Virus record (IMG/VR): IMGVR_UViG_3300008114_000252
Location: 1 to 32,813 of that record
Direction: 5' to 3' (one strand)
From: a virus
Length of the DNA stretch: 32,813 bases
Of the stretch, positions 1 to 7,780 are shown in pieces. Every line of letters begins with the position of its first letter. The stretch's first letter is position 1. A program made the translations under genes and the position numbers. The notes below the pieces were generated by a model. That model saw nothing but the letters and a program-made list of their open reading frames with translations, was not told where the DNA came from and made no database searches.

Positions 1-1
1 C

Positions 2-535
2 CGTCTTGGAGGCGTGCCAATTGACGAGTGTGCCCCCGATGAGGCGCGCTTCTCTGGCATGCTGTCCATCCCGTACCTCACCCCAGTAGGGGGTGCGGTT
101 GCGGTCAAGTACCGGAACCTGAGGCCGGATGCAGAGCCTCGCTACCTGGCCCCGTCGGGGCAGGGGACGCATCTTTTCAACGTGATGGATTTACACAAAC
201 CTTCGCCGCGTGTGGTTATTTGCGAGGGGGAGATCGACACTATGACCGTGTCGATGTTGGGAGTCCCTGCGGTGGGACTCCCAGGCACCCAGACATGGAA
301 GCCGTACTACTCGCGGATCTTCGATGGGTATCGGGAGATCCTCATCCTCGTTGATAACGATGCCAAGAGTGAAGGCAACCCGGGCCAGGACTTGGCCCGG
401 CTGATCATGCGGGAGATCCCTGGTGCCAGGAACGTGGTACTTCCTGATGGTTATGACGCGAACTCGTTTTACCTGAGCGAAGGCGCGGAGGCTTTACTTG
501 ACCTTCTCGGTGTGTCGCCAATCAGTGCTGCATGA
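2..535 (+). CDS. DNA primase with Toprim domain, 3' part (5' end outside window)
   Basis: The frame is open from the first bases, so the gene starts upstream of the window. The GTG at 14 has a GGAGG too close to serve it. What is seen is the Toprim core of a DnaG-like phage primase: the acidic motif ICEGEIDT at about residues 69-76 counted from that GTG, the downstream ILVDND motif (111-116) supplying metal-binding aspartates, and a YLAPSGQGTHLFN stretch typical of the segment before Toprim. Such proteins make RNA primers on single-stranded template during phage replication. The helicase and zinc-binding parts, if present, are not in the window. The stop overlaps the next ATG as ATGA, so it heads the visible part of a rightward replication operon. 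Family call fairly sure; exact subtype (primase only, or primase-helicase) unknown. Confidence 0.8.
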   Translation, partial: RLGGVPIDECAPDEARFSGMLSIPYLTPVGGAVAVKYRNLRPDAEPRYLAPSGQGTHLFNVMDLHKPSPRVVICEGEIDTMTVSMLGVPAVGLPGTQTWKPYYSRIFDGYREILILVDNDAKSEGNPGQDLARLIMREIPGARNVVLPDGYDANSFYLSEGAEALLDLLGVSPISAA

Positions 536-714
536 AACGGGATGTAACATACACGCAGGCCGACAGGGAGGTACTGCAATGGATTGTGCGGAGTGTGAGC
601 GCCTTGGGTCTGACGCCCACTGGCATAACAACGTCAGGGCGCACCGTGACCCTGACGTTGGAACTGCCGGAGGTTTCCGTACCGCAGCAGCGGCCCTCTA
701 CGGTGAGCAGTTAG
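532..714 (+). CDS. Small hypothetical protein overlapping the next gene
   Basis: A 60-residue ORF whose ATG overlaps the primase stop (ATGA), the usual coupling in this operon. Its last 136 bases lie inside the Nmad1-like gene in another frame. Third codon positions are GC-rich in both frames, so base composition does not decide between them. The product would be a short polar protein with a helix (TQADREVLQWIVRSV) followed by a beta-type threonine/valine stretch; I recognise no family. No clear Shine-Dalgarno stands before its ATG, so it would rely on translational coupling. It may be a real overlapping gene or a shadow. Confidence 0.35.
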   Translation: MKRDVTYTQADREVLQWIVRSVSALGLTPTGITTSGRTVTLTLELPEVSVPQQRPSTVSS

Positions 715-968
715 ATCTGCTGCTGTCGAAGAACGCGGACTATTCGCCACTGAACATCAGCCTCGCCCCCTTCGGGGTGATGGAAGGGCTTGTCACCCGC
801 ATCTCGGACAAGTTCTACAGGATCATCAACCTCTTGGAGCAGGGCACTGAGGCGAAGCACGAGTCCCTTGAGGACTCGTTCAGGGATCTCATGGGGTACG
901 CCGCCATCGGCGTCCTGTGCCTTCAAGGTGAATGGCCTGGTGTCGCGAAGGGCGGTAAGAAAGCATGA
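579..968 (+). CDS. Nucleotide modification associated domain 1 (Nmad1)-like protein
   Basis: I chose the ATG at 579 because an AGGGAGGT ribosome site stands at 564-571; the frame is open further upstream to 498 but without a ribosome site. The 129-residue product has KNADYSP (51-57), RISDKFYRIINL (74-85) and ESLEDSFRDLMGYAAIG (95-111), the pattern I know from the Nmad1/DUF1599 all-alpha family, related in fold to MazG/dUTPase-type NTP pyrophosphatases. In phages the family is found near DNA-modification and nucleotide-pool genes. The N terminus has a CxxC then two histidines (residues 3, 6, 14, 16), which could be chance or a metal site. It ends in an ATGA overlap with the phosphoesterase gene. 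Family call reasonable; substrate unknown. Confidence 0.7.
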   Translation: MDCAECERLGSDAHWHNNVRAHRDPDVGTAGGFRTAAAALYGEQLDLLLSKNADYSPLNISLAPFGVMEGLVTRISDKFYRIINLLEQGTEAKHESLEDSFRDLMGYAAIGVLCLQGEWPGVAKGGKKA

Positions 969-1708
969 AGGCCACCGTTATCGTCAGCGATCTCCAGGCA
1001 CCCTACTGTGACCGCAAAGCGGTCGATGCAGTTTCGGAGTTTATTGAGGATTACAAGCCGGACTCGGTTGCGTGCGTTGGCGATGAAGCCGACCTTCCTC
1101 AGTTGAGTCGGTGGACCCGTGGGACCAAGGGTGAATTCACTGGCGACCTTGGCAAGCACCGAGACACAACCGTCGAGGTTCTCCGGCAGTTGAAGGTGCA
1201 GCATCTGTCCCGCTCGAATCACGGAGACCGCCTGTGGAACTCAATCTCCACTCGCCTCCCCGGACTTATGGGCCTGCCGGAACTTGAGTACAGCGCGTTC
1301 TTCCGTCACGAGGAGTTGGGGATCACTTTCCATCGTGAGCCCCACCTGCTGGCAAAGGGCACCTACCTCATGCACGGCGATGAGGGATCGATCTCACGTA
1401 ACGCGGGCATGACCGCTGCTGGGCTTAGTGCGCGTATCGGTGCCGGGGTCGTGTGCGGTCACACGCACCGACTCGGCCTAGTGCCGGTCACGGAGATGGT
1501 CGGGTCGAAGATCCAGCGCATCCGCTGGGGCTTCGAGGTGGGGCATCTGATAGATATCAAGACGAGTGGCATGGCGTACATGAAGGGGATGGCGAACTGG
1601 CAGCAAGGCTTCGGCATCCTCATCGAGGAAGCCGGTACCGTCATCCCGATCCCCGTGCCCATCATCAACAAGTCGTTCGTCGTAGACGGGACCCGATATG
1701 CCTGGTAG
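965..1708 (+). CDS. Calcineurin-like metallophosphoesterase
   Basis: A 247-residue protein with the ordered motifs of the metallophosphoesterase superfamily: SDLQ (D9), VGDEAD (D40), SNHGDR (N85, H86; a variant of GNHD), LMHGDE (H137) and GHTHR (H166, H168). All metal-ligand positions appear filled, so it should be an active di-metal phosphoesterase. Phage members act on nucleic acid ends, nucleotides or cyclic phosphates, and the substrate cannot be read from sequence. Its start overlaps the Nmad1-like stop by ATGA and its end overlaps the next gene by 11 bases, so all are co-translated. Full length for the family. Confidence 0.85.
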   Translation: MKATVIVSDLQAPYCDRKAVDAVSEFIEDYKPDSVACVGDEADLPQLSRWTRGTKGEFTGDLGKHRDTTVEVLRQLKVQHLSRSNHGDRLWNSISTRLPGLMGLPELEYSAFFRHEELGITFHREPHLLAKGTYLMHGDEGSISRNAGMTAAGLSARIGAGVVCGHTHRLGLVPVTEMVGSKIQRIRWGFEVGHLIDIKTSGMAYMKGMANWQQGFGILIEEAGTVIPIPVPIINKSFVVDGTRYAW

Positions 1709-2321
1709 TTGGCCTGATGATGTCTCATCCGATGTGCACGACTTGGTGCGCATCGCCTCGGGAGTTGTCGGCAAGAGGTACTGGCGTTACGTACCTATCG
1801 ACGACATCAGGCAGGCGGTTGCCACACACGTGTGGCGCAACCGGGAGAAGATCACGGAGTATCTGCGTGACGAGGATCGTAAGAGAGGCTGGGCTGCCGC
1901 TATGACGGCAGCGAAACGTGCCGGGGAACGGTACGCACGAAAGGTGAAGGCCGACCTTGTCGGCTACAAAGCCTCTGACGAGTTCTTCTACGACAAGGCC
2001 CTGATCTGCGAGGTGATCCGCTTCTCGGTCACCGGGTCTATGCCGACCCCGGATGAGGATGCGGGTAAGGTTTCGGTTCCGCGTGATCCTGCTGAGGGCG
2101 GGAACTTGAACGCGATGCTGGCTGACGTCAACTCGGCTCTAGCCGAGTTGGAGCCGGGTGAGGCTGCGCTCTTGACGCGCCGGTATGGTGAGGAAGAGTC
2201 GATCGATCTGCTGGCGAAGGAACTTGAGGTGTCCAGGCAGGCCGTTGAGGGCCGACTGGACAGGCACTTGAAGAAGGTGCTTAACTCGCTCGGCGGGGAG
2301 AGTCCGTACCGCAAAGTTTGA
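1698..2321 (+). CDS. HTH protein with sigma region 4-like C terminus
   Basis: A 207-residue soluble protein. The last ~55 residues (LAELEPGEAALLTRRYGE, then DLLAKELEVSRQAVEGRLDR) read as a helix-turn-helix of the sigma-70 region 4 type: a 'growth of L and E' lead helix, then the A-x-E-L-x-V-S-R-x-A-V turn. The N-terminal half, with KRYWRYVPIDDIRQAVATHVW, resembles the helical start of sigma-like phage proteins but I cannot align a convincing region 2. It may be a phage transcription factor that redirects host RNA polymerase, or a small DNA-binding regulator. It starts 11 bases inside the phosphoesterase gene and is the last gene before the integrase promoter, part of which lies over its stop codon. 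Confidence 0.6.
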   Translation: MPGSWPDDVSSDVHDLVRIASGVVGKRYWRYVPIDDIRQAVATHVWRNREKITEYLRDEDRKRGWAAAMTAAKRAGERYARKVKADLVGYKASDEFFYDKALICEVIRFSVTGSMPTPDEDAGKVSVPRDPAEGGNLNAMLADVNSALAELEPGEAALLTRRYGEEESIDLLAKELEVSRQAVEGRLDRHLKKVLNSLGGESPYRKV

Positions 2322-2346
2322 GGGCCTGGGTGGCCCATGCTAGGCT
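2318..2346 (+). promoter_or_regulatory. Predicted promoter of the integrase gene
   Basis: TTGAGG (2318-2323) and TAGGCT (2341-2346) are separated by exactly 17 bases, matching an actinobacterial primary-sigma promoter. The start of transcription would be near 2353, about 18 bases before the integrase ATG, leaving room for the GGGAGGT ribosome site at about 2360-2366. The -35 overlaps the end of the HTH gene. It would let the integrase be expressed apart from the replication operon. Prediction from pattern only. Confidence 0.5.
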
Positions 2347-2370
2347 GGGTCCACTACTTGGGAGGTCCGC

Positions 2371-3411
2371 ATGCTTTTCTCTGAGGCCGTTGAGGCTTTC
2401 CTCGCTGCTCGCGCAGCGGAGGGCACTCGACCTAACACCCTGTCCAACTACCGCCGGGATGCCCGGCAGTTCATTAGCGTGGTGGGCGATATCGGCCCCA
2501 TCAAGGGCCGATGGGAGCAGGGTGTGGTCGTGGGTGGGCTGAGCCCAGCCCACGTGGACATGGTCCTGGCTTCGATGGCGGAGCGGGGCTACGCCCCAGG
2601 CACCATCAACATCTTCCAGTCCTCCATGAGGGCGCTCTGTAAATGGCTGAGAGCCCGTGGGATGCTGCTCCCTGACCAGGACCCCCTGGCGGGGCGAAAG
2701 TGGCTCAGTGACCCTCCAAAGGCCAGGAAGAGGCTGTCTGTGGGGCAGACTAAGGCCCTGCTGGAGGCTGATCTGCATCCTCGGGACAAGATGGTTGTGG
2801 CCCTGGGGATCTTCCTGTTCCTGAGGCAGTCAGAAGCCCGCACCATCCGGATATCGGACGTTGACCTGGAAACGAATCGGATCCGGGTCATCATCCACAA
2901 GACCCGTGAAGCCGACATCATGGTCATCCCCATGGAACTGCGCCCCATCCTCAGGGAATGGCTCACCTACTACAGCACCCAAGCCGGACCCCTCCAGCCG
3001 GACTGGTACCTGATCCCCGCCAAGTCCGGGGCCCAGTTCGGGGACCCCGAACCCACCCTCCGACCCACCAAGCAACTCGATCGGGTTGCGGACGTTGTCA
3101 ACGCCGCACTCGACAAGATCGGTTTCCCCACCAAAGACGAAAAAGGGCGCTCGACCCGGGAAGGTATGCATACCCTCCGCAGATCGAGCGCCCTCAATCT
3201 CTATCACGAGCAAGTGGGTCTCGGTGTTGACCGAGCCCTTACCACCGCCCAGTCATTCCTTCATCATCGCTCAGTCACCATGACTGAGCGGTACCTGGGC
3301 CTTGAGTCGGGTCGAGAAACCCGGAACAAGGAGTTCGATAATCGTCCTTTGTTCCCCTCCATGGTGGAGAAGGACAACGTCAGGCATCTACCTGTGCGCC
3401 GTGAGGCATGA
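2371..3411 (+). CDS. int: Tyrosine recombinase / phage integrase
   Basis: A 346-residue protein preceded by GGGAGGT. Residues 1-115 form a helical SAM-like core-binding domain (TLSNYRRDARQF; MERGY-like ERGYAPGTINIFQSSMRAL). The catalytic domain follows with all expected residues: R152 in FLRQSEA, K177 in IHKTRE, H267 and R270 in HTLRRSS, H299 in LHHRSVTMTERY and the nucleophile Y308. It should integrate and, with a partner, excise the phage genome at an attachment site, which suggests a temperate life style or descent from one. No attP core or excisionase could be recognised nearby. The N terminus lacks a long arm-type binding domain, so it may be a simpler recombinase. Its 3' end overlaps the convergent minus-strand gene by 32 bases. 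Confidence 0.93.
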   Translation: MLFSEAVEAFLAARAAEGTRPNTLSNYRRDARQFISVVGDIGPIKGRWEQGVVVGGLSPAHVDMVLASMAERGYAPGTINIFQSSMRALCKWLRARGMLLPDQDPLAGRKWLSDPPKARKRLSVGQTKALLEADLHPRDKMVVALGIFLFLRQSEARTIRISDVDLETNRIRVIIHKTREADIMVIPMELRPILREWLTYYSTQAGPLQPDWYLIPAKSGAQFGDPEPTLRPTKQLDRVADVVNAALDKIGFPTKDEKGRSTREGMHTLRRSSALNLYHEQVGLGVDRALTTAQSFLHHRSVTMTERYLGLESGRETRNKEFDNRPLFPSMVEKDNVRHLPVRREA

Positions 3412-3589
3412 GCAGGCGCATCAGGTCGTCATCGATCAGACCTGAGGGCTGCATCCGCAGCCGCATCTGCTCCCCTCGGATCCGTGCCGCAAGTTCATCC
3501 GTGAAGTAGTCGTCACCTGGGGACATCCCCAGGCGACGCTTCACTGCACTGACTAGCGGATGGTTATCACCTGGACCTAGCAAGATCAT
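3380..3589 (-). CDS. Small protein resembling a peptidoglycan-binding domain
   Basis: A 69-residue protein, last gene of the leftward late operon. The stretch HPLVSAVKRRLGMSPGDDYF, followed by TDELAARIRGEQMRLRMQPSG and DDDLMRLL, follows the three-helix pattern of the PG_binding_1 fold (V-x-x-V-Q-x-x-L-G ... D-G-x-F-G-x-x-T-x-x-A-V-x-x-F-Q ... G-x-x-D), though the usual glutamines are missing. It would be a stand-alone wall-binding module, perhaps aiding lysis or tail-wall contact. The weak match makes this tentative. It overlaps the 39-residue ORF upstream and the convergent integrase downstream. Confidence 0.55.
   Translation of the reverse strand: MILLGPGDNHPLVSAVKRRLGMSPGDDYFTDELAARIRGEQMRLRMQPSGLIDDDLMRLLMPHGAQVDA
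3421..3462 (+). terminator. Tandem stem-loops downstream of integrase
   Basis: Two perfect hairpins follow the integrase stop: TCAGGTC/GACCTGA (3421-3427 with 3439-3445, 11-nt loop) and GGCTGC/GCAGCC (3447-3452 with 3457-3462, loop ATCC). A third, CCTGGGG/CCCCAGG, lies at 3516-3533. None has a T-run, so if they end rightward or leftward transcription at the convergence point they do it weakly. They sit inside the 69-residue minus-strand gene. Confidence 0.35.
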
Positions 3590-3686
3590 GGATCACCGTC
3601 ATCTCAGGAAATATTTGAATGTACGGGGTGAAGCGCACTGTGCCGTTCACTCGCGCGAACTGCCAGAACGTGAACGTCGGACTCAT
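3567..3686 (-). CDS. Small hypothetical protein (39 aa) coupled to nozzle gene
   Basis: A 39-residue ORF whose ATG overlaps the TGA of the beta-propeller tail gene (ATGA at 3686-3683), the coupling used elsewhere in this operon, and whose end overlaps the start of the 69-residue gene by 23 bases. It fills an otherwise empty gap. The protein is aromatic and beta-like near its start (TFTFWQFARVNGTVRFTP). I recognise no family. Short length limits certainty. Confidence 0.45.
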   Translation of the reverse strand: MSPTFTFWQFARVNGTVRFTPYIQIFPEMTVIHDLARSR

Positions 3687-5758
3687 ACGGTTTTCACCGT
3701 GATGTCGATGATGCCGCCGAAACCCTCAGCCCGCTCAGGTGGTGCCACCTGCTTGAACGACATGTCCTCCAGGGACACGAAGTAGGTGGTCTCGTTGTTC
3801 AGATCTTGCAGCGTGAAGGACGCCCCATTCTTGGTGGCGTCCACTAACTGCTGATACCTGACCAGGGCGTCGCCCTGGCGACCTGAGGTTTGACCCTTCT
3901 GATCCACCTCACGGTCAAAGCAAAGCAGACTCATGCGGATCAACTCGCTGCGCGGCACACTGGGTGTGGCTCGCAGTGACCACGCCTCCACTGCCGGGGT
4001 CTCACCCACAGCCAGACGCAGTTCCGGGTCCTGCTCGAATGCGCTACCAGGATTACCTGCGCCTGCCCGCACTGCAACTGCCCTGGTCGTCACAGTCCTC
4101 GGCTTCGACAAGTCCAGCCATTGCGAGTATGAGCCCTTCAACAGGTCCCACGTGTAGCCGAGTGTGCCACCCCATGAGAGTTCCCCTGCCCCTGGCGGTG
4201 GGCCAGGGATCGGGTCACCAGGCAGTGGCGGCGGCGTTGGCGGGGTGACTGGTGGCAGGGTGCCGTTGTGGAAGACGAGCCTGACTGCTGCCCGTGAAGT
4301 GGGCGAGGTCAGGGCGATAGGCCACGACCCCTTGACTCCTGGGGCGATAAGTGTGCCGACCTCGGTGCCTGCAGACCCGTCAACGATGAACGCTGTCACA
4401 GCCCCGGAACCTTCCGGGGACATGATCAACCCGAGCCTTTGCCAGTTCTTCTCCACCGTGGTACCCATGCGGATCCAGCCAGACTGGATCACGCCCGTGG
4501 ACTCCCGGTCATTGGCGGGCCGGGAGATGTAGATCGAACCGTCAGCGCAACCCATCACGAGGTAGTCGTCATGGACGGCTATCGCACTCGTGACCTTGCT
4601 GGTGGAGCCGACAGGTACACGTTCCGCATTCGCCCACGGCACCCGCTGCTCCTCAGTGATGCCGCCCAGGTCGAACTGGACGACACCCGAGCGTCCTTCG
4701 CCAGCGTCATCAACAGGCGCCCACGCGTACTGCCCATAGAACGTGAACCCGCCTGTGGGCGGGGGGCAGTGCTTGAGGATGGGACCGTATTGGATATCGC
4801 CAGAGTCCTTGATCAGGCCAAGCCGAACGCCAAGGTTCGTACCAATCAGCAGGTACGAGCCGAGATAGGCGTCAATTGACTTGATCTTCTCACCCAACGG
4901 CATTGCTGCCACCTCGCGGGGCGAGGTGAGGGTGGGCACAGCACCACTAGGGTCGATCGTGATCGAGTAGATCCCCGACTGGTCAGCCCCGGACCCGGCG
5001 ATGTAGATGGCGCCAGGTCCCTGGGTCGTGTCGACCCAGGTCCAGCCGATCTCAGTCTTGGCGAACGCGGGAGTAGCCGCGTTCAAGTCCACTGGGGGGC
5101 TTGACGGTGCTACAGCAACCACATGCACTCGCCCACCCTGGGCAACCACAAGACGGTCCTTCACATACCACGCCTGAACTGGAAGGGTAGATGTGTAGGT
5201 CTGCACTTGCTGCGTGCGAGTGCAATTCCAGATGCCCTCACCTGCAGTTGAAACGACCGCGTATCCTTGCGCGGACACAATGCCCGTGACGTCGGAAGTG
5301 AACGTGTGCACCTTGTGCCACGGCATCGCAGGCCCCGACAAGGGAAGCAGGTGCTGAAACTCCTCAGCGTGGATCACGTTACCGTCAGAGAACCATAGCC
5401 TTCCACCCGCCACAGCCATGTGCGGCTCGTGGTGCTGGTGATTAACGGGCACTGAGGCACGGTACAGGTGGATCAGTCCCGGGGTGGAGAAGACGTCAAC
5501 ACCGTACGACCAGTTGAAAGTGCTTGGGATCGGTTGAACGGAGATGGGTTCCATCCACTCGTATCCAGCGCCCGCAGACCAGTCAGTCTGCGATCGCACC
5601 CACACGCCATCGAAGGACTGGTCCCCAGGTTCGGAAGAGTTGTCGACCTGTTCCTTCAACACCCGCGCGAAAGCGCGCTCGTATGGCATCTCGGGGGACA
5701 CAGCGGAAATGAACTTGAGACCTGAGACGTCCCAGTCATAGGCACCGGCGGTAGCCAT
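3683..5758 (-). CDS. Beta-propeller-like tail protein (probable nozzle / tubular protein B)
   Basis: A 691-residue protein, almost all beta-type, with repeated blades of the form 'aromatic-x-x-G-x-hydrophobic' (GGRLWFSDGNVIH, KDRLVVAQGGRVHV, DDYLVMGCADGSIYI). It has a proline-rich linker at about residues 500-525 (PPVTPPTPPPLPG) and a C-terminal beta domain. Position directly after the adaptor-like gene, with no stop-start gap (TAA then ATG), matches the gp11-gp12 pair of T7-like tails, where gp12 is a propeller-based nozzle. A receptor-binding or tail-appendage role is the main alternative. There are no membrane segments or signal peptide. Confidence 0.55.
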   Translation of the reverse strand: MATAGAYDWDVSGLKFISAVSPEMPYERAFARVLKEQVDNSSEPGDQSFDGVWVRSQTDWSAGAGYEWMEPISVQPIPSTFNWSYGVDVFSTPGLIHLYRASVPVNHQHHEPHMAVAGGRLWFSDGNVIHAEEFQHLLPLSGPAMPWHKVHTFTSDVTGIVSAQGYAVVSTAGEGIWNCTRTQQVQTYTSTLPVQAWYVKDRLVVAQGGRVHVVAVAPSSPPVDLNAATPAFAKTEIGWTWVDTTQGPGAIYIAGSGADQSGIYSITIDPSGAVPTLTSPREVAAMPLGEKIKSIDAYLGSYLLIGTNLGVRLGLIKDSGDIQYGPILKHCPPPTGGFTFYGQYAWAPVDDAGEGRSGVVQFDLGGITEEQRVPWANAERVPVGSTSKVTSAIAVHDDYLVMGCADGSIYISRPANDRESTGVIQSGWIRMGTTVEKNWQRLGLIMSPEGSGAVTAFIVDGSAGTEVGTLIAPGVKGSWPIALTSPTSRAAVRLVFHNGTLPPVTPPTPPPLPGDPIPGPPPGAGELSWGGTLGYTWDLLKGSYSQWLDLSKPRTVTTRAVAVRAGAGNPGSAFEQDPELRLAVGETPAVEAWSLRATPSVPRSELIRMSLLCFDREVDQKGQTSGRQGDALVRYQQLVDATKNGASFTLQDLNNETTYFVSLEDMSFKQVAPPERAEGFGGIIDITVKTV

Positions 5759-6655
5759 TTAGTACTCCCGAGAGTAGTGGGCCCTTGTGACGTACTTGTT
5801 CAGCAGTTTCATGACCTCTTCTTCGAGTCGCTTCTCGTAGAGGCCGTAGAAGTGGCGCGATGTGTTCATCGCAGCCTGAGGCAGATCCATCTGCGCACCG
5901 AGAGTTGTCTGCGATCCGACTGCACGAGTGTTCATCTGGTAGGTGCCTGCTGTCGCTATCAGGCGAGCAGCAGCACCGAACATGACAACATCCCAAGACG
6001 AGTCCGGCAGAAGACTGTCATTGAATGACTGGGTCTCAAAGTCCACTGCACGCAGCGGACGAGAGATCACGACATTGAACAGCCTCCCCACTGGGGGGCA
6101 GTCATAAACGTACAGGCCCTTCTCGCTCGGATAGTCCGCGTTCGGGTCGAACGTCCACTCCCGCGCATACCACCTGTCCCGAGTGATCGAGGGATCGGTG
6201 GGGATGCTCACCGACAGCACCTTCTGCGTGTCCCAGGGCAGTTCGTAGGAGACGCGTGTTGTCGAGCCACGGAACGACACGGTGTCCACACCGAACATGC
6301 GACCACTCATCGCCAGGATCACCTGGTTGAGTGTGTCGTGAATGACCTTGCGTGGGAACAGCGGGGCGACCGTGACCTTAGACTTGGCGGCATGGATTGC
6401 CGGGGCAGTCCCATCCGATCCACGCCCGAACGGTGGGATCACACCCACCTTTCGGGTAACGTCAACATCCTCAAGGATGATCAGTTCACTGTCGATCTCG
6501 ATCCGTCCCCGCGACAAGACGTCGGGAGAATTCACGAAAATTTCAGTGGCGGAGTCCGAAACATCGGACGTCAGCCACGTGGACAGTTCCTGATCCCGAG
6601 TGAATGAACGCAGTTGAGCGGCGGTGTCATCGATCAATTGACCGAAGGAAGCCAT
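5759..6655 (-). CDS. Tail adaptor / tail tubular protein A-like
   Basis: Starts at the ATG at 6655 served by AGGAG five bases upstream; a GTG at 6661 would sit too close to it. The 298-residue product has an N-terminal helix (ASFGQLIDDTAAQL), a beta-rich centre (EIFVNSPDVLSRGRIEIDSE), and a long C-terminal helical part ending in RHFYGLYEKRLEEEVMKLLN. This order, its length, and its place just before the large propeller-type protein fit the ring that joins portal and nozzle in podoviruses (T7 gp11 role) or a tail-terminating protein. The resemblance is structural and contextual; I see no diagnostic motif. Confidence 0.5.
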   Translation of the reverse strand: MASFGQLIDDTAAQLRSFTRDQELSTWLTSDVSDSATEIFVNSPDVLSRGRIEIDSELIILEDVDVTRKVGVIPPFGRGSDGTAPAIHAAKSKVTVAPLFPRKVIHDTLNQVILAMSGRMFGVDTVSFRGSTTRVSYELPWDTQKVLSVSIPTDPSITRDRWYAREWTFDPNADYPSEKGLYVYDCPPVGRLFNVVISRPLRAVDFETQSFNDSLLPDSSWDVVMFGAAARLIATAGTYQMNTRAVGSQTTLGAQMDLPQAAMNTSRHFYGLYEKRLEEEVMKLLNKYVTRAHYSREY

Positions 6656-6663
6656 GAGCACTC

Positions 6664-7464
6664 CTAGGCAGCGCGGATGATGTAGTTCAGGACGATGTAC
6701 GGGGGAAGGTGGTTATCGGTCCCACCAGCGGAGGCGGCAGTCTTCGTTGCACCACCACTGATCGTGGCGAGATGAATGTTGCTGTCGTGAATGTGTGCTT
6801 GACCACCATCGGCCACCACGGCAGTGACGCTGATGCCGTGCTGGTGGGAAGTCTCGGTGGCGGTGGTGCCCTTCGTTGCCGCGCTCAAGCGGGTAGCGGA
6901 ACCGCCCGTGGAGTTATTGCTACTGTCAGTAGTGCTGACGACCACGCCACCGTGGTCGTGGGCACCAGCAAGACTCGTCTGCCCAGTCACCGTGACCGTG
7001 TGTGAGTGTGCCGTATCCGCAACACCCGTCTTCGGTGCGCCAGTGATCGTGTGATTGTGATCAGGCACCTGATGTTCGTGCGACGGGATTGACGATGCGG
7101 AGATCTTCAACGAGCCACCCTTATCGGCGACATTGTTGAACGGGTCGTTTGCGGCACCGGACTTGCCGAACACTGCCCGACCCCTGAGGTCGGGCAGGTT
7201 AACCAACTTCCCCGCCGACCCGAAACGTCCAGCCAGGACGGCTGCCAGTTTCGGGTAATCATCAGACGAGAACGTGTTGCCGTCACAGATGAGCCAACCT
7301 GCAGGCACCGGCACGCCCGCGAACGCGATCACGGAGCCAACAGGTGCGAAGGAATGGTCAAGGCTGTCAGCGAAATCCGAGAAAGCCTTCGGCCCGTCAG
7401 CAGCCTCAGGGTAATCAGGGATAACAGTCTTGGTGCCAGCGGGAGAGGTGTGAGTCTTAGGCAT
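6664..7464 (-). CDS. Phage tail-collar domain fibre protein
   Basis: I prefer the ATG at 7464 (GAGGACGAAG just before it) over the ATG at 7476, which lacks a ribosome site; the product is then 266 residues. It contains a classic tail-collar domain: GSVIAFAGVPVPAGWLICDG, then NLPDLRGRAVFG. A histidine-rich region follows with many HxH and HSH motifs (DHNHTI, AHSHTV, AHDHGG, HQHGIS), likely binding metal along a trimer axis, and it ends in LPPYIVLNYIIRA, the usual C terminus of short tail fibres. It probably forms receptor-binding or collar appendages. Its start overlaps the holin gene by 8 bases. Confidence 0.85.
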   Translation of the reverse strand: MPKTHTSPAGTKTVIPDYPEAADGPKAFSDFADSLDHSFAPVGSVIAFAGVPVPAGWLICDGNTFSSDDYPKLAAVLAGRFGSAGKLVNLPDLRGRAVFGKSGAANDPFNNVADKGGSLKISASSIPSHEHQVPDHNHTITGAPKTGVADTAHSHTVTVTGQTSLAGAHDHGGVVVSTTDSSNNSTGGSATRLSAATKGTTATETSHQHGISVTAVVADGGQAHIHDSNIHLATISGGATKTAASAGGTDNHLPPYIVLNYIIRAA

Positions 7465-7780
7465 CTTCGTCCTCATCGTCGAAGGGGAGTTGATCGGATG
7501 ATTCCTTGTCGCTGAACGTCTTCGTCAGCACAGCCGCCAGGGCGCCAACGCCCGTAGCGGCAAGAGTGACCAGGGCGGGGATGTCCCCCAAGCCACCAAT
7601 GACCAGGGCCAACGCACTGAGCATGGCAAGTGGGGCGATCAGTGGGGCGAGCCCCGGGAACCGTGCAGCCCTGGTGATCATCAACGAGAAGATCACCAGG
7701 GCAACAACGGCAAGCCCCAAATCAATCAGCAGCAAGGCCAACGTCACCTCAGTGACTGCACTATCCGGGGCGTCAGGCAT
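7457..7780 (-). CDS. Holin
   Basis: A 107-residue membrane protein beside the endolysin gene, coupled to it by a one-base TAATG overlap. Three hydrophobic segments are visible: about residues 11-34 (VTLALLLIDLGLAVVALVIF), 42-63 (GLAPLIAPLAMLSALALVIGG) and 67-87 (IPALVTLAATGVGALAAVL). The tail is acidic and polar (DDEDED). Three spans with a charged C terminus and lysis-cassette position fit a class I-like holin that forms inner-membrane holes and releases the endolysin. An antiholin or a second holin was not found. Confidence 0.8.
   Translation of the reverse strand: MPDAPDSAVTEVTLALLLIDLGLAVVALVIFSLMITRAARFPGLAPLIAPLAMLSALALVIGGLGDIPALVTLAATGVGALAAVLTKTFSDKESSDQLPFDDEDEDA

Noticed and set aside
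1-3411. Defence, anti-defence or toxin-antitoxin system in the rightward genes
   Set aside because: The genes read as primase, Nmad1-like, phosphoesterase, HTH and integrase; no known defence domain or toxin pair is visible.
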